DNA of 11,510 bases from an uncultured Collinsella sp. GTDB lineage: Bacteria > Actinomycetota > Coriobacteriia > Coriobacteriales > Coriobacteriaceae. A program made the translations under genes and the position numbers. Positions 1 to 6,553 of this stretch are shown here, one piece after another. The stretch lies in NCBI GenBank assembly GCA_958346935.1, contig CATVTM010000064.1, forward strand, positions 1-11,510, read 5' to 3'. Within the stretch, counting starts at the first letter, position 1. Every line of letters starts with the position of its first letter. The notes beneath the pieces are model-generated. The model searched no databases. It was not told the DNA's origin and worked only from the letters and a program-made list of their open reading frames with translations.

Positions 1-469
1 GGTCGACGGCCTTGATGCCGGTCTCGAAGATCTCGGTCTTGGTGGTGAGCTCGTCGAAACGGGGCGCTGCATGGTGGATGGGGTAGAACTCCTCCACCTC
101 GGGCATGGGCTTGCCGTCGACGGGCTTGCCCATGACGTTCCAAATGCGGCCAAGCGTCTTGGGGCCAACGGGCATCTTCATGGGCTCACCGGTATCGGTG
201 GCGATGAGGCCGCGCTGCAGGCCGTCGGTCGAGGACATGGCGACCGTGCGGACGACGCCGCCCGGAAGCTGGCTCTCGACCTCGAGGATCGTGCTCAGAT
301 GACCGATCGGGGTCTCGGCCTCGACCGTGAGCGCGTTGTAGATCGGGGGCACCGCGCCGTCAAACTTGACGTCGACGACAGGGCCGATGATTCGCACGAT
401 GCGACCATCAACGGCAGTCGTCTTCTTGGTGGCTTCCTCGACCGCAAGCTTTACGGTGTTATTAGCCAT
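1..469 (-). CDS. atpD: F1Fo ATP synthase subunit beta, 3' part missing (window edge)
   Basis: Beta is the catalytic subunit of the F1 head and makes ATP from ADP and phosphate as the gamma shaft turns. Only the first 156 codons are present. The protein starts MANNTVKLAVEEATKK and continues with the N-terminal beta-barrel (GRIVRIIGPVVDVKF, about residues 22-36) and then the start of the nucleotide-binding domain (GRIWNVMGKPVDG, about 107-119; ETGIKAVD at the cut). The window ends just before the expected Walker A P-loop, so catalytic residues cannot be checked. The ATG at 467-469 shares its A with the atpG stop (TAATG), suggesting translational coupling. The N-terminus is some 16-20 residues longer than in E. 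coli AtpD, starting before the barrel. atpC (epsilon) would be expected beyond the left edge. The identification is secure from the sequence and operon position. Confidence 0.97.
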   Translation of the reverse strand, partial: MANNTVKLAVEEATKKTTAVDGRIVRIIGPVVDVKFDGAVPPIYNALTVEAETPIGHLSTILEVESQLPGGVVRTVAMSSTDGLQRGLIATDTGEPMKMPVGPKTLGRIWNVMGKPVDGKPMPEVEEFYPIHHAAPRFDELTTKTEIFETGIKAVD

Positions 470-1377
470 TACTGTTCCTCCAATGCTGAGGCTCCGCCGA
501 CGATCTCGTTAATCTCGGTCGTGATCGAAGCCTGGCGCACGCGACTATACGTGCGGGTAAGGGTCGAGATGATCGCGGTGGCGTTTTCGGTCGCGGAGTG
601 CATGGCCTTGCGGCGTGCACCCTGCTCGGCAGCCGCCGAATCGATCAGGGCCTGGTAGATGACCGTCAGGATATAAGACGGCACAAGCTTGCCGAGAACA
701 TGCTCGGGAGAGGGCACGAACTCGAACGTGGACGAGATGCGCTTAGGGGCGTCGGTCTCGTTCTTACGCGGACCGTGGGCCATAGCGATCATCTCGGGGT
801 CGAGCGGCAACAGATGCTCGACGCGAAGCTCCTGATCCACGCGGTTCTTGGCGTGGTGGTAGACAAGCTCGACACGGTCAAGCTCACCGGCACGATACGC
901 ATCGCAGATATGAGAGGAGATCATGCGGGCCTGATTAAAATCGGGCTCAGAGGAGTTGCCCTCAAAGTGCATGACAACGTTTGCGCGGTCACGGAAATAC
1001 GTGGCCGGCTTACGCCCGCACGCGATGATCTCGCACTCGATGCCGTCGTTCGCCCAAGAAGCGGCGAGCTTTTCGGCCGTGCGCTCCACCGTCGTATTGA
1101 AACCGCCGGCAAGGCCGCGGTCCGAGGCAATAACGACAATCAGGCCATGCTTGACGCTCTCATGCTTCTGCAGCATGGGATCGGTGCCCGAACAGGAGGC
1201 GTCGCCGGCGACCGTCAACATGACGTCGGTCAGCGCCTCCTTATAGGGCTCGGCCTGCTTGGAGCGATCGAGGGCACGACGGATCTTGGCCGTAGAGACC
1301 ATCTCCATCGTGCGCGTGATCTGCTTGGTCGTGGTAACCGAGGAGATTCGCTTCTTAATGTCGCGAAGGTTGGCCAT
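469..1377 (-). CDS. atpG: F1Fo ATP synthase subunit gamma
   Basis: Gamma is the central rotating shaft that links the c-ring to the alpha3beta3 head. The 302-residue protein has the two family signatures at its ends. The N-terminal helix reads MANLRDIKKRISSV then KQITRTMEMVSTAKIRRA. The C-terminal helix runs from MHSATENATAIISTL through RQASITTEINEIVGGASAL. These two helices form the antiparallel coiled coil of the shaft. The length is close to the usual 285-310. The ATG at 1375-1377 is preceded by AGAGGAG (1389-1395), which lies within the end of atpA. The gap to the atpA stop is 5 nt, and the stop codon overlaps the atpD start by one base. The mid-protein Rossmann-like domain (GLIVVIASDRGLAGGFN) is intact. 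Nothing suggests damage. Confidence 0.97.
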   Translation of the reverse strand: MANLRDIKKRISSVTTTKQITRTMEMVSTAKIRRALDRSKQAEPYKEALTDVMLTVAGDASCSGTDPMLQKHESVKHGLIVVIASDRGLAGGFNTTVERTAEKLAASWANDGIECEIIACGRKPATYFRDRANVVMHFEGNSSEPDFNQARMISSHICDAYRAGELDRVELVYHHAKNRVDQELRVEHLLPLDPEMIAMAHGPRKNETDAPKRISSTFEFVPSPEHVLGKLVPSYILTVIYQALIDSAAAEQGARRKAMHSATENATAIISTLTRTYSRVRQASITTEINEIVGGASALEEQ

Positions 1378-1382
1378 GGGGC

Positions 1383-2981
1383 TTAGTTCTCCTCTGATCC
1401 AGAAACATCCGAATGGTGCTTGGCCATGAACTGCTGCTTGAAGTCGCCGATGACGCGCAAGAGCTCAGCCTTGGTGTCATCATCGATCTTCTTGGCGCGA
1501 ACCTTGTCGAGCAGCGAGCCAAAGCCATTGTCCATGTACTCGATGAGCTCGGCACGGAAAGGCAGCACGTCGGCGATCTCCAGGTCATCCAGGAAGCCCT
1601 CGTTGCCAGCGAACAGCGTAACGATCTGCTCGCCAACCTCAAACGGCTTGTAACGCGGCTGCTTAAGGAGCTCAGTCATGCGAGCGCCGTGGGTAAGCTG
1701 CTTTTGCGTGGCCTCGTCGAGGTCAGAGCCGAACTGCGTGAAGCCGGCGAGCTCCTGGTACGAAGCAAGGTCCAGACGGAGGTTGCCGGCGACCTGCTTC
1801 ATGGCCTTGGTCTGTGCGTCGCCACCGACGCGGGACACGGAAATGCCCACGTCGACTGCCGGGCGCTGGCCCTGGAAGAAGAGCTCGGACTGCAGGTAGA
1901 TCTGACCATCGGTAATGGAAATGACGTTGGTCGGAATGTAGGCCGAGACGTCGCCGTCCTGGGTCTCGATGATCGGAAGAGCCGTCATGGAGCCATAACC
2001 GTTCTTCTTGGACATCTTGACTGCACGCTCGAGCAGACGAGAGTGCAGGTAGAAGATGTCGCCAGGATAGGCCTCGCGTCCGGGCGGACGATGCAGCGTC
2101 AGCGACATCTGACGGTAAGCCACAGCCTGCTTGGACAGGTCGTCGTAGATGACGAGCACGTGGCCACCGGGGTTGGTCTCGCTGGCGGGCTTGCCGTCCT
2201 CACCGTTGTACATGAAGAACTCGCCGATAGCGGCACCGGCCATAGGCGCGATGTACTGCATAGGGGCGGAATCGGCAGCGGTGGCCGAAACGATGATGGT
2301 GTAGTCGAGCGCACCGTGCTGAGCGAGGGTCTCGCGGATGTTGGCAACCGTGGAGGCCTTCTGGCCGATGGCGACATAGATGCAGACCATGCCCTTGCCG
2401 CGCTGGTTGAGGATAGCGTCGATGGCGATGGCGGTCTTACCGGTCTTACGGTCGCCGATGATGAGCTCACGCTGACCGCGGCCAATAGGCACCATGGAGT
2501 CGATAGCGAGCAGACCGGTCTGAACCGGCTCACACACCGGGGTACGGTCGATGACGCCGGGGGCCTTGAACTCGATGGGGCGACGGTGCGTGGCGACGAT
2601 GTCGCCCAGGCCGTCGATGGGCTGGCCGAGCGGATTGACGACGCGGCCGAGCATGGCGCGGCTCACGGGGATATCCATAATGCGACCAGTGGTGCGGCAC
2701 TCGTCGCCTTCCTTGATGGAGTCGACGGCACCAAACAGAACGGCGCCGACCTCGTCACGGTCAAGGTTCTGGGCAAGGCCGAAGACGGTCTCACCGGTAT
2801 CGGAGCTCTTGAACTCCAGAAGCTCGCCTGCCATGGCGCTCTTAAGGCCGGAGACGCGCGCGATGCCGTCGCCTACCTCGTCGACCGTTGAAACCTCATG
2901 CGTATCGACCGTCGCGGAGAGGCTCGTGAGCTGCTCCTGCAGTTTCTTGGCGATATCCTGGGCATTGAGGGTTTCGGACAT
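1383..2981 (-). CDS. atpA: F1Fo ATP synthase subunit alpha
   Basis: Alpha alternates with beta in the F1 head and carries the regulatory nucleotide sites. The 532 residues include Walker A GDRKTGKT (176-183), the Walker B strand LVIYDD (276-281), LHRPPGREAYPGD (296-308), ETQDGDVSAYIPTNVISITDGQI (339-361) and the Arg-containing SVSRVGGDAQTK (381-392). It is about 20 residues longer than E. coli AtpA. Part of this is an insertion of roughly 12 residues, EDGKPASETNPG (261-272), just before the Walker B strand. Another part is a charged C-terminal tail ending SDVSGSEEN. The ATG at 2979-2981 overlaps the atpH TAA by one base (TAATG), with a strong GGAGGTGA ribosome site at 2988-2995. All visible catalytic and structural motifs are intact, so it should be functional. 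Confidence 0.98.
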   Translation of the reverse strand: MSETLNAQDIAKKLQEQLTSLSATVDTHEVSTVDEVGDGIARVSGLKSAMAGELLEFKSSDTGETVFGLAQNLDRDEVGAVLFGAVDSIKEGDECRTTGRIMDIPVSRAMLGRVVNPLGQPIDGLGDIVATHRRPIEFKAPGVIDRTPVCEPVQTGLLAIDSMVPIGRGQRELIIGDRKTGKTAIAIDAILNQRGKGMVCIYVAIGQKASTVANIRETLAQHGALDYTIIVSATAADSAPMQYIAPMAGAAIGEFFMYNGEDGKPASETNPGGHVLVIYDDLSKQAVAYRQMSLTLHRPPGREAYPGDIFYLHSRLLERAVKMSKKNGYGSMTALPIIETQDGDVSAYIPTNVISITDGQIYLQSELFFQGQRPAVDVGISVSRVGGDAQTKAMKQVAGNLRLDLASYQELAGFTQFGSDLDEATQKQLTHGARMTELLKQPRYKPFEVGEQIVTLFAGNEGFLDDLEIADVLPFRAELIEYMDNGFGSLLDKVRAKKIDDDTKAELLRVIGDFKQQFMAKHHSDVSGSEEN

Positions 2982-3457
2982 TAGGCTTCACCTCCGTACG
3001 AATTAGCAGAGTTTGCGAGGGTCTCCTGCGCGATGCGCAGCTGCGTCTTGACGGAAATGTCACGACGCTCGCCGCGGGCCTCGAGCACCAGGCCGCCCAC
3101 GATAGACGGGTCGACCTGCTCGATAAGGAATACCTTGCGGCCGAAGTCCTGCTCGCATTTCTTAGTGATGGTTTGACGCAGCTCATCGTCGAGCGGGATC
3201 GCCGTGGTGACGGTCACGCCCACTACATCCTCGTCTTCCTCGGCAACATACTTAAAGGCAGCTGCCACCTTGGGAAGAAGGTCGAGCTGGTCGCGCTTGG
3301 ACATGGTGTCGAGCACGGCGATGATCTCGGGGCTGGCAGAAGCCAAGCGCTCGATCATCTCGAGGTCCTCGAACACATGATTCTCGGCCTTAGCGGCTTC
3401 CAGAAGGGAGCGCGCGTAGGTCTCGAGCACCTTGTCCTGATAGCGGCTAGTCGGCAT
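2981..3457 (-). CDS. atpH: F1Fo ATP synthase subunit delta (short N-terminal domain)
   Basis: Delta (OSCP equivalent) sits on top of F1 and ties it to the b-subunit stator. At 158 residues it is shorter than the usual 175-185. The N-terminal YARSLLEAAKAENHVFEDLEMIERL (14-38) matches the start of the six-helix domain. The C-terminal part has VTVTTAIPLDDELRQTI (81-97) and the conserved turn VDPSIVGGLVLE (115-126). The VTVTTA strand begins near residue 81, where E. coli has it near 108, so about 25 residues of the N-terminal helical bundle appear to be missing (around residues 50-80). Reading frame and flanking genes are intact, so this looks like a lineage variant, not a damaged gene. The start at 3455-3457 lies inside the end of atpF (11-nt overlap). 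AGGT seven bases upstream is a modest ribosome site, suggesting coupling to atpF translation. Confidence 0.93.
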   Translation of the reverse strand: MPTSRYQDKVLETYARSLLEAAKAENHVFEDLEMIERLASASPEIIAVLDTMSKRDQLDLLPKVAAAFKYVAEEDEDVVGVTVTTAIPLDDELRQTITKKCEQDFGRKVFLIEQVDPSIVGGLVLEARGERRDISVKTQLRIAQETLANSANSYGGEA

Positions 3458-4049
3458 TCAGGCTACCTGCTTCCTGGATGTAGCGCTCGATGAGCTTCTT
3501 CTGCTCGGCATCGTCCTCGAGTGCCTCGCCCACGATCTTGGTGGCGACGGCAACGGACAGGTCGGCGATGGAGCTCGCGGCACCGGCGTAAATGGACTTG
3601 CGCTCGTCCTCGACGGTCGTATGGGCCTTGGCGATGATCTCCTCGGCCTCCTTGTGAGCAGCCTCGATGATACGGGCGCGCTCGGACTCGGCGTCCTTAC
3701 GGGCTTCGAGAACAATGTCGGCAGCCTGACGACGGGCGTCGGTGACGATCGAGTCGGACTCAGCGCGCTTGGCGATAGCCTCCTGCTTGGTCTTCTCGGC
3801 CTCGTCGAGGCTCTCCTCGATCTTCTTGCCGCGCTCCTCCATGGTTTTCATGATGCCCGGCAGGGCGACCTTGGCCAGCACGATCCAGATAATCAGGAAG
3901 GCGATAAGCGCCGGGATGAACTCCGCCATCTTAGGGATGAGGATGTCCGCACCGGCAGCGCCGTCCTCGGCGAACGCGGAAACCGGCATGAGCAGCGCGG
4001 CCGCGGACGCGGAGAGTGCGATCGCGCTCTTCTGGGATGAAAGATTCAT
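3447..4049 (-). CDS. atpF: F1Fo ATP synthase subunit b with N-terminal signal-like segment
   Basis: Subunit b is the peripheral stalk that holds F1 still against the membrane a subunit. In the 200-residue product, residues 42-61 (AEFIPALIAFLIIWIVLAKV) are the expected membrane anchor. This is followed by PGIMKTMEERGKKIEESL and a long charged helix rich in Ala, Glu, Lys and Arg to about residue 165, typical of the b dimer coiled coil. Ahead of the anchor is an extra hydrophobic stretch, MNLSSQKSAIALSASAAALL followed by MPVSAFA and then EDG. This resembles a secretory signal peptide with an AFA cleavage site near residue 27. E. coli b has no such leader. If cleaved, the mature N-terminus would lie outside the membrane. 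The ATG at 4047-4049 has GGAG eight bases upstream and lies 15 nt after the atpE stop. Confidence 0.96.
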   Translation of the reverse strand: MNLSSQKSAIALSASAAALLMPVSAFAEDGAAGADILIPKMAEFIPALIAFLIIWIVLAKVALPGIMKTMEERGKKIEESLDEAEKTKQEAIAKRAESDSIVTDARRQAADIVLEARKDAESERARIIEAAHKEAEEIIAKAHTTVEDERKSIYAGAASSIADLSVAVATKIVGEALEDDAEQKKLIERYIQEAGSLNAD

Positions 4050-4064
4050 ACTTGACGCTCCGTG

Positions 4065-4259
4065 CTATTTAACGATCAGCGCGACAACGAAGCCGATCAG
4101 AGCCAGAGCCTCGCCGAAGGCGGAGCCCATGATGAAGACGGTGAACACGCGGCCCTGGACCTCAGGCTGACGGGCCATAGCACCCGTAGCACCCAGAGCA
4201 GACAGGCCGATAGCAAGACCAGCGCCGATAACACCGAGACCGTAACCGATAACTCCCAC
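4065..4259 (-). CDS. atpE: F1Fo ATP synthase subunit c (proton-type)
   Basis: Subunit c forms the rotating membrane ring that carries ions. The 64-residue hairpin has a Gly-rich first helix (GYGLGVIGAGLAIGLSALGA, 5-24), the polar loop ARQPE (29-33) and a second helix with the essential carboxylate Glu50 (GSAFGEALALIGF). Na+-binding rings need a Gln in helix 1 and Ser or Thr just after the Glu. Here the aligned positions are Ile16 and Ala51, so H+ coupling is inferred. The start is GTG at 4257-4259. No other in-frame start is possible because a TAA lies 8 codons upstream. AAGGAGG at 4264-4270 is a near-perfect ribosome site, fitting the need for many copies. At 64 residues it is shorter than most c subunits (70-85), having almost no N-terminal tail. 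Confidence 0.97.
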   Translation of the reverse strand: MGVIGYGLGVIGAGLAIGLSALGATGAMARQPEVQGRVFTVFIMGSAFGEALALIGFVVALIVK

Positions 4260-4383
4260 GATTCCTCCTTTGTCGTGCGTGTCTTATTTCACGCAGGATA
4301 ACCTTTTTATAACTGCCGGGCTCCATGGGTACGGGCACCGGCGGTTTAACGAATTGCCTTACCTTTAAGGCGCGAACGGAAGG
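4260..4383 (-). promoter_or_regulatory. atpB-atpE intercistronic leader with small hairpin
   Basis: This 124-nt gap is by far the longest inside the operon. Just after the atpB stop is a 5-bp hairpin, GCCTT/AAGGC (arms 4356-4360 and 4367-4371). Closer to atpE the transcript becomes A/U-rich (about 4270-4318) and then carries the strong AAGGAGG site. In E. coli an A/U-rich enhancer before atpE raises c-subunit translation, and a similar role here is an inference. An mRNA processing point is another possibility. Confidence 0.4.
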
Positions 4384-5187
4384 CTACTCCTCCTCCGCGA
4401 CCTCCTCTGCCTCGGAGACATACACGGCGGTAAGGACCGTGAAGACGTAAGCCTGGATGGCGCCGACCACAAGCTCGATCGCATAGATCAGGATGAGGAT
4501 GGCAAGCCAGGCCAGCGAAGGCAGGGCGCCGACGGCGTGGGCCGCGGAAACCTGCTGAAGCAGCGGCTGCATGAACATGCTCGCCATGATGGCGAACGAG
4601 CCCATGACCACGTGTCCTGCGAACATATTGCAGAACAGACGGACGGCGAGCGTGATGAGGCGCAGGAAGGTCGAGAAAAGCTCGACGACCCACACGAGCA
4701 CGTTCATCGGGAAGCTCACGCCCTGCGGGGCGAGGCTCTTGATGTAGCCGATCACGCCGTGAGCCTTGCATCCGTAGTAGATGAAGTACACGAAGGCGAA
4801 GATGGCGAGCGCGGCGGTGGAGCCGATTGCGCCGGTGCCGGGCTTCATTCCCGGAATCAGGCCGATCATGTTATTGATCAGGATGAACAGGAAAAGCGAG
4901 CACAGGAACGGGAAGTGCTTCTTCCAGTTCTCACCCACGACGCCCTTGCCGATATCGTTCTCGACGTACTCGATGATGTACTCGAAACCGTTGACGAAGA
5001 AGCCCTTGGGGACCAGGGTCTGCTTCTTCTTGAACACGGCCAGGACGATCAGGAGCACGATCGTGGAGACGATCAGCCAAAACGAGTACTGCGTGATGCC
5101 GCAGCTCAGATCGCCCACGACAGGGGTGGAGCTGAACTCGCTGACCAGATGATTAATCTCATCAGGCAGCTTTTCAAAAATTTCCAC
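4384..5187 (-). CDS. atpB: F1Fo ATP synthase subunit a
   Basis: Subunit a forms the proton half-channels against the c-ring. The 267-residue protein is strongly hydrophobic with several membrane helices. The essential stator arginine is Arg183 in LITLAVRLFCNMFAGH (177-192), equivalent to E. coli Arg210. The conserved C-terminal helix IYAIELVVGAIQAYVFTVLTAVYVSEA (234-260) includes the usual Gln (245). A Cys replaces the common Gly in RLFGNM. The tail EEVAEEE is acidic. The start is GTG at 5185-5187, preceded by AAAGGT, and lies 3 nt after the stop of the upstream small membrane gene. The N-terminal hydrophilic stretch (1-32) faces the outside in this family. The identification is secure. Confidence 0.97.
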   Translation of the reverse strand: MEIFEKLPDEINHLVSEFSSTPVVGDLSCGITQYSFWLIVSTIVLLIVLAVFKKKQTLVPKGFFVNGFEYIIEYVENDIGKGVVGENWKKHFPFLCSLFLFILINNMIGLIPGMKPGTGAIGSTAALAIFAFVYFIYYGCKAHGVIGYIKSLAPQGVSFPMNVLVWVVELFSTFLRLITLAVRLFCNMFAGHVVMGSFAIMASMFMQPLLQQVSAAHAVGALPSLAWLAILILIYAIELVVGAIQAYVFTVLTAVYVSEAEEVAEEE

Positions 5188-5190
5188 GAC

Positions 5191-5514
5191 TTACCTTTCG
5201 ACCTCATGAGGATCCCGCAGCGCCTTGGCGACACGGACTGTGCAGGCGGCCATAAAGGCCACGAAGCCGATCGCCTCGCCCAAGAGGAACATGCGAAATG
5301 CCTCTCCGAACAACACAAACACAACCAAGGTAAAGACGAGCAGGGCGACTGCCGAGACCGCTAGGCTCACCATACCCTTGAGCATGTCCGCATTCTGTTT
5401 ATCGTCAAGAACCGGCTTGAGCGTAAAAACAAAGGGAAGAAAGGCGACCGCGCCCGCGATGGCGCCCGCAACGATAGCGAGCAGATCGGCTATCTGAAAC
5501 ACTGGCGTCCTCAC
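5191..5514 (-). CDS. Small membrane protein at atpI position (AtpI-like)
   Basis: The 107-residue protein has about three hydrophobic segments: LLAIVAGAIAGAVAFLPFVF (11-30), SLAVSAVALLVFTLVVFVLF (50-69) and FLLGEAIGFVAFMAACTV (76-93). It ends in a charged tail, KALRDPHEVER. As the first gene of the ATP synthase operon, 3 nt before atpB, it occupies the place of atpI, whose product helps c-ring assembly or Mg2+ supply in other bacteria. I see no diagnostic AtpI motif, so the assignment rests mostly on position, size and membrane topology. The start may be GTG at 5512-5514, very close to AAAGGA. Alternatively it may be GTG at 5500-5502, with GAGG six bases upstream, giving a protein four residues shorter. 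Confidence 0.7.
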   Translation of the reverse strand: MRTPVFQIADLLAIVAGAIAGAVAFLPFVFTLKPVLDDKQNADMLKGMVSLAVSAVALLVFTLVVFVLFGEAFRMFLLGEAIGFVAFMAACTVRVAKALRDPHEVER

Positions 5515-5562
5515 TTTCCTTTTAACGCTTCACAGAACAGTTCCCGCCAAACATTGGTGACT

Positions 5563-5590
5563 ATTGTACGAGCCAATCGCTAAAGTACAA
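5563..5590 (-). promoter_or_regulatory. Promoter of the ATP synthase operon
   Basis: On the minus strand a -35 box TTGTAC (5585-5590) is separated by 16 bp from the -10 box TACAAT (5563-5568, five of six to consensus). Transcription would start near 5556, giving a leader of about 40 nt before the first gene. It is the best sigma70-type match in the 268-bp region between upp and the atp operon. Confidence 0.65.
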
Positions 5591-5607
5591 CCGAAAAAGC
5601 ATCGGTT
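5589..5607. repeat. 6-bp inverted repeat touching the atp -35 box
   Basis: AACCGA (5589-5594) and TCGGTT (5602-5607) form an inverted repeat with a 7-nt spacer. It lies directly upstream of, and overlapping by two bases, the atp promoter -35 element. It could be an operator or activator site. No poly-U follows on either strand, so it is not a normal terminator. Confidence 0.35.
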
Positions 5608-5661
5608 AATACGCACCTGTTCGTTTTCTTAAGACCTTCTTTATGCCGCAGGTACGGTAAT

Positions 5662-5693
5662 ACGTTTTTCTCGAACCCCGCAGGGCAAAACGT
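5662..5693. repeat. Stem-loop between upp and atp operon
   Basis: ACGTTTT (5662-5668) and AAAACGT (5687-5693) are perfect inverted arms. Between them is a small inner CCC-GCA-GGG stem (5677-5685). In an upp read-through transcript this would fold as a two-tier hairpin. It may contribute to ending or stabilising the upp mRNA; this is an inference. Confidence 0.35.
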
Positions 5694-5705
5694 CCGTTAA
5701 CAGGA

Positions 5706-5740
5706 GTGCGCGTAGGCGTCTTTTGCTCGCCCGCGCGCAC
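5706..5740 (-). terminator. Strong GC hairpin downstream of upp, terminator-like
   Basis: Starting 43 nt after the upp stop, the transcript can form a 13-bp stem. GTGCGCG pairs with CGCGCAC (5734-5740 with 5706-5712) and GGCG with CGCC, with one C-A mismatch and one G-U pair between them and a 9-nt loop. No U tract follows directly, so it is not a textbook intrinsic terminator. It may be a Rho-assisted end, a 3' stabiliser or a boundary between the upp and atp units. Confidence 0.4.
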
Positions 5741-5782
5741 CGTTTCTTCGTATTTGTGACCGTAGCCGACAAGGCCCAACGA

Positions 5783-6430
5783 CTAGAGCGTGCCGTAGAT
5801 GCGGTCGCCGGCGTCGCCCAGGCCGGGAACGATGTAGGCGACCTCGTTGAGATGGTCGTCGATGGCGCAGGTATAGATATGCACATCTGGGTCCTTCTCG
5901 GTCAGCGACTTGAGACCCTCGGGGGCCGCGACGATGCACAGCATGCGGATGTCCTTGACACCGCGCTCGCGCAGGTAGCTGATGGCCATCTCGGCCGAAC
6001 CGCCCGTGGCGAGCATAGGGTCGACGACCAGGCAGATACGCTGGTCGATATCCTTGGGCATCTTGCAGTAATACTCATGCGGCTCGTGGGTGACCTCGTC
6101 GCGTTCCATGCCGATGTGGCCCACGCGGGCAGAGGGTACCAGGTCGAGGATGCCGTCGACCATGCCAAGGCCCGCACGCAGGATGGGCACGATGGCGAGT
6201 TTCTTGCCGGCAAGCTGTTTGAACGTGGCGGTAGTGATGGGGGTCTCGACCTCGACGTCTTCCATGGGCAGGTCGCGCATGGCCTCGTAGCCGTCAAAAA
6301 GCGCGAGTTCGCGCACGAGCTGGCGGAACTGGTTGGTGCCGGTGTTTTTGTCGCGCAGGATCGACAGCTTGTGTTGGACGAGCGGGTGATCGACAAGCGT
6401 CACACGGGACGCATCGTAGGTGACGGTCAT
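5783..6430 (-). CDS. upp: Uracil phosphoribosyltransferase
   Basis: This cytosolic pyrimidine-salvage enzyme converts uracil and PRPP to UMP and pyrophosphate. The 215-residue protein aligns end to end with E. coli Upp (208). It has HPLVQHKLSILRD (15-27), VPILRAGLGMVDG (81-93), the PRPP loop DPMLATGGS (137-145), VAAPEGL (167-173) and the uracil-binding PGLGDAGDRIYGT (202-214). I chose the ATG at 6428-6430 because the conserved fold begins there and an AAGGGG-type ribosome site lies upstream. The frame stays open for 20 more codons upstream, but these encode a low-complexity sequence unlike the family. upp stands alone between glpK (123-nt gap with hairpins) and the atp promoter. Its position just before the atp operon is common in Gram-positive bacteria. 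Confidence 0.97.
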   Translation of the reverse strand: MTVTYDASRVTLVDHPLVQHKLSILRDKNTGTNQFRQLVRELALFDGYEAMRDLPMEDVEVETPITTATFKQLAGKKLAIVPILRAGLGMVDGILDLVPSARVGHIGMERDEVTHEPHEYYCKMPKDIDQRICLVVDPMLATGGSAEMAISYLRERGVKDIRMLCIVAAPEGLKSLTEKDPDVHIYTCAIDDHLNEVAYIVPGLGDAGDRIYGTL

Positions 6431-6453
6431 GGATTGATTGCCCCTTTCGTTGC

Positions 6454-6481
6454 GGCCGCAAAACGGCCTTGCTGACAAGGC
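6454..6481 (-). promoter_or_regulatory. Two overlapping hairpins in upp leader
   Basis: In the minus-strand transcript, GCCTTG/CAAGGC (arms 6476-6481 and 6466-6471, 4-nt loop) and GGCCG/CGGCC (6464-6468 and 6454-6458) share bases 6466-6468, so only one can fold fully at a time. They lie about 24-51 nt before the upp start, next to the ribosome site. Mutually exclusive stems suggest attenuation or ribosome-site control, but no U tract or known riboswitch core is visible. Confidence 0.3.
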
Positions 6482-6553
6482 GCGCAGCAATGTTGCCGCC
6501 GCACGCCATGCATTAGTTTAGCGGTTTGTTGTATCGAGCAGCCCATCGCAGCC

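Noticed and set aside
598..1386. 262-codon plus-strand open frame opposite atpG
   Set aside because: It is an antisense shadow of a conserved gene, with no recognisable domain.
1413..2891. 492-codon plus-strand open frame opposite atpA
   Set aside because: It mirrors the strongly supported atpA frame, has no ribosome site and reads as low-complexity His/Leu/Asp/Gly-rich protein. This is typical of antisense shadows in GC-rich DNA.
5611..5782. In-frame open stretch of about 57 codons after the upp TAG stop, suggesting stop read-through
   Set aside because: The Upp family ends exactly at the TAG. The stretch has no similarity I recognise and contains strong hairpins. An open run of this length can occur by chance.
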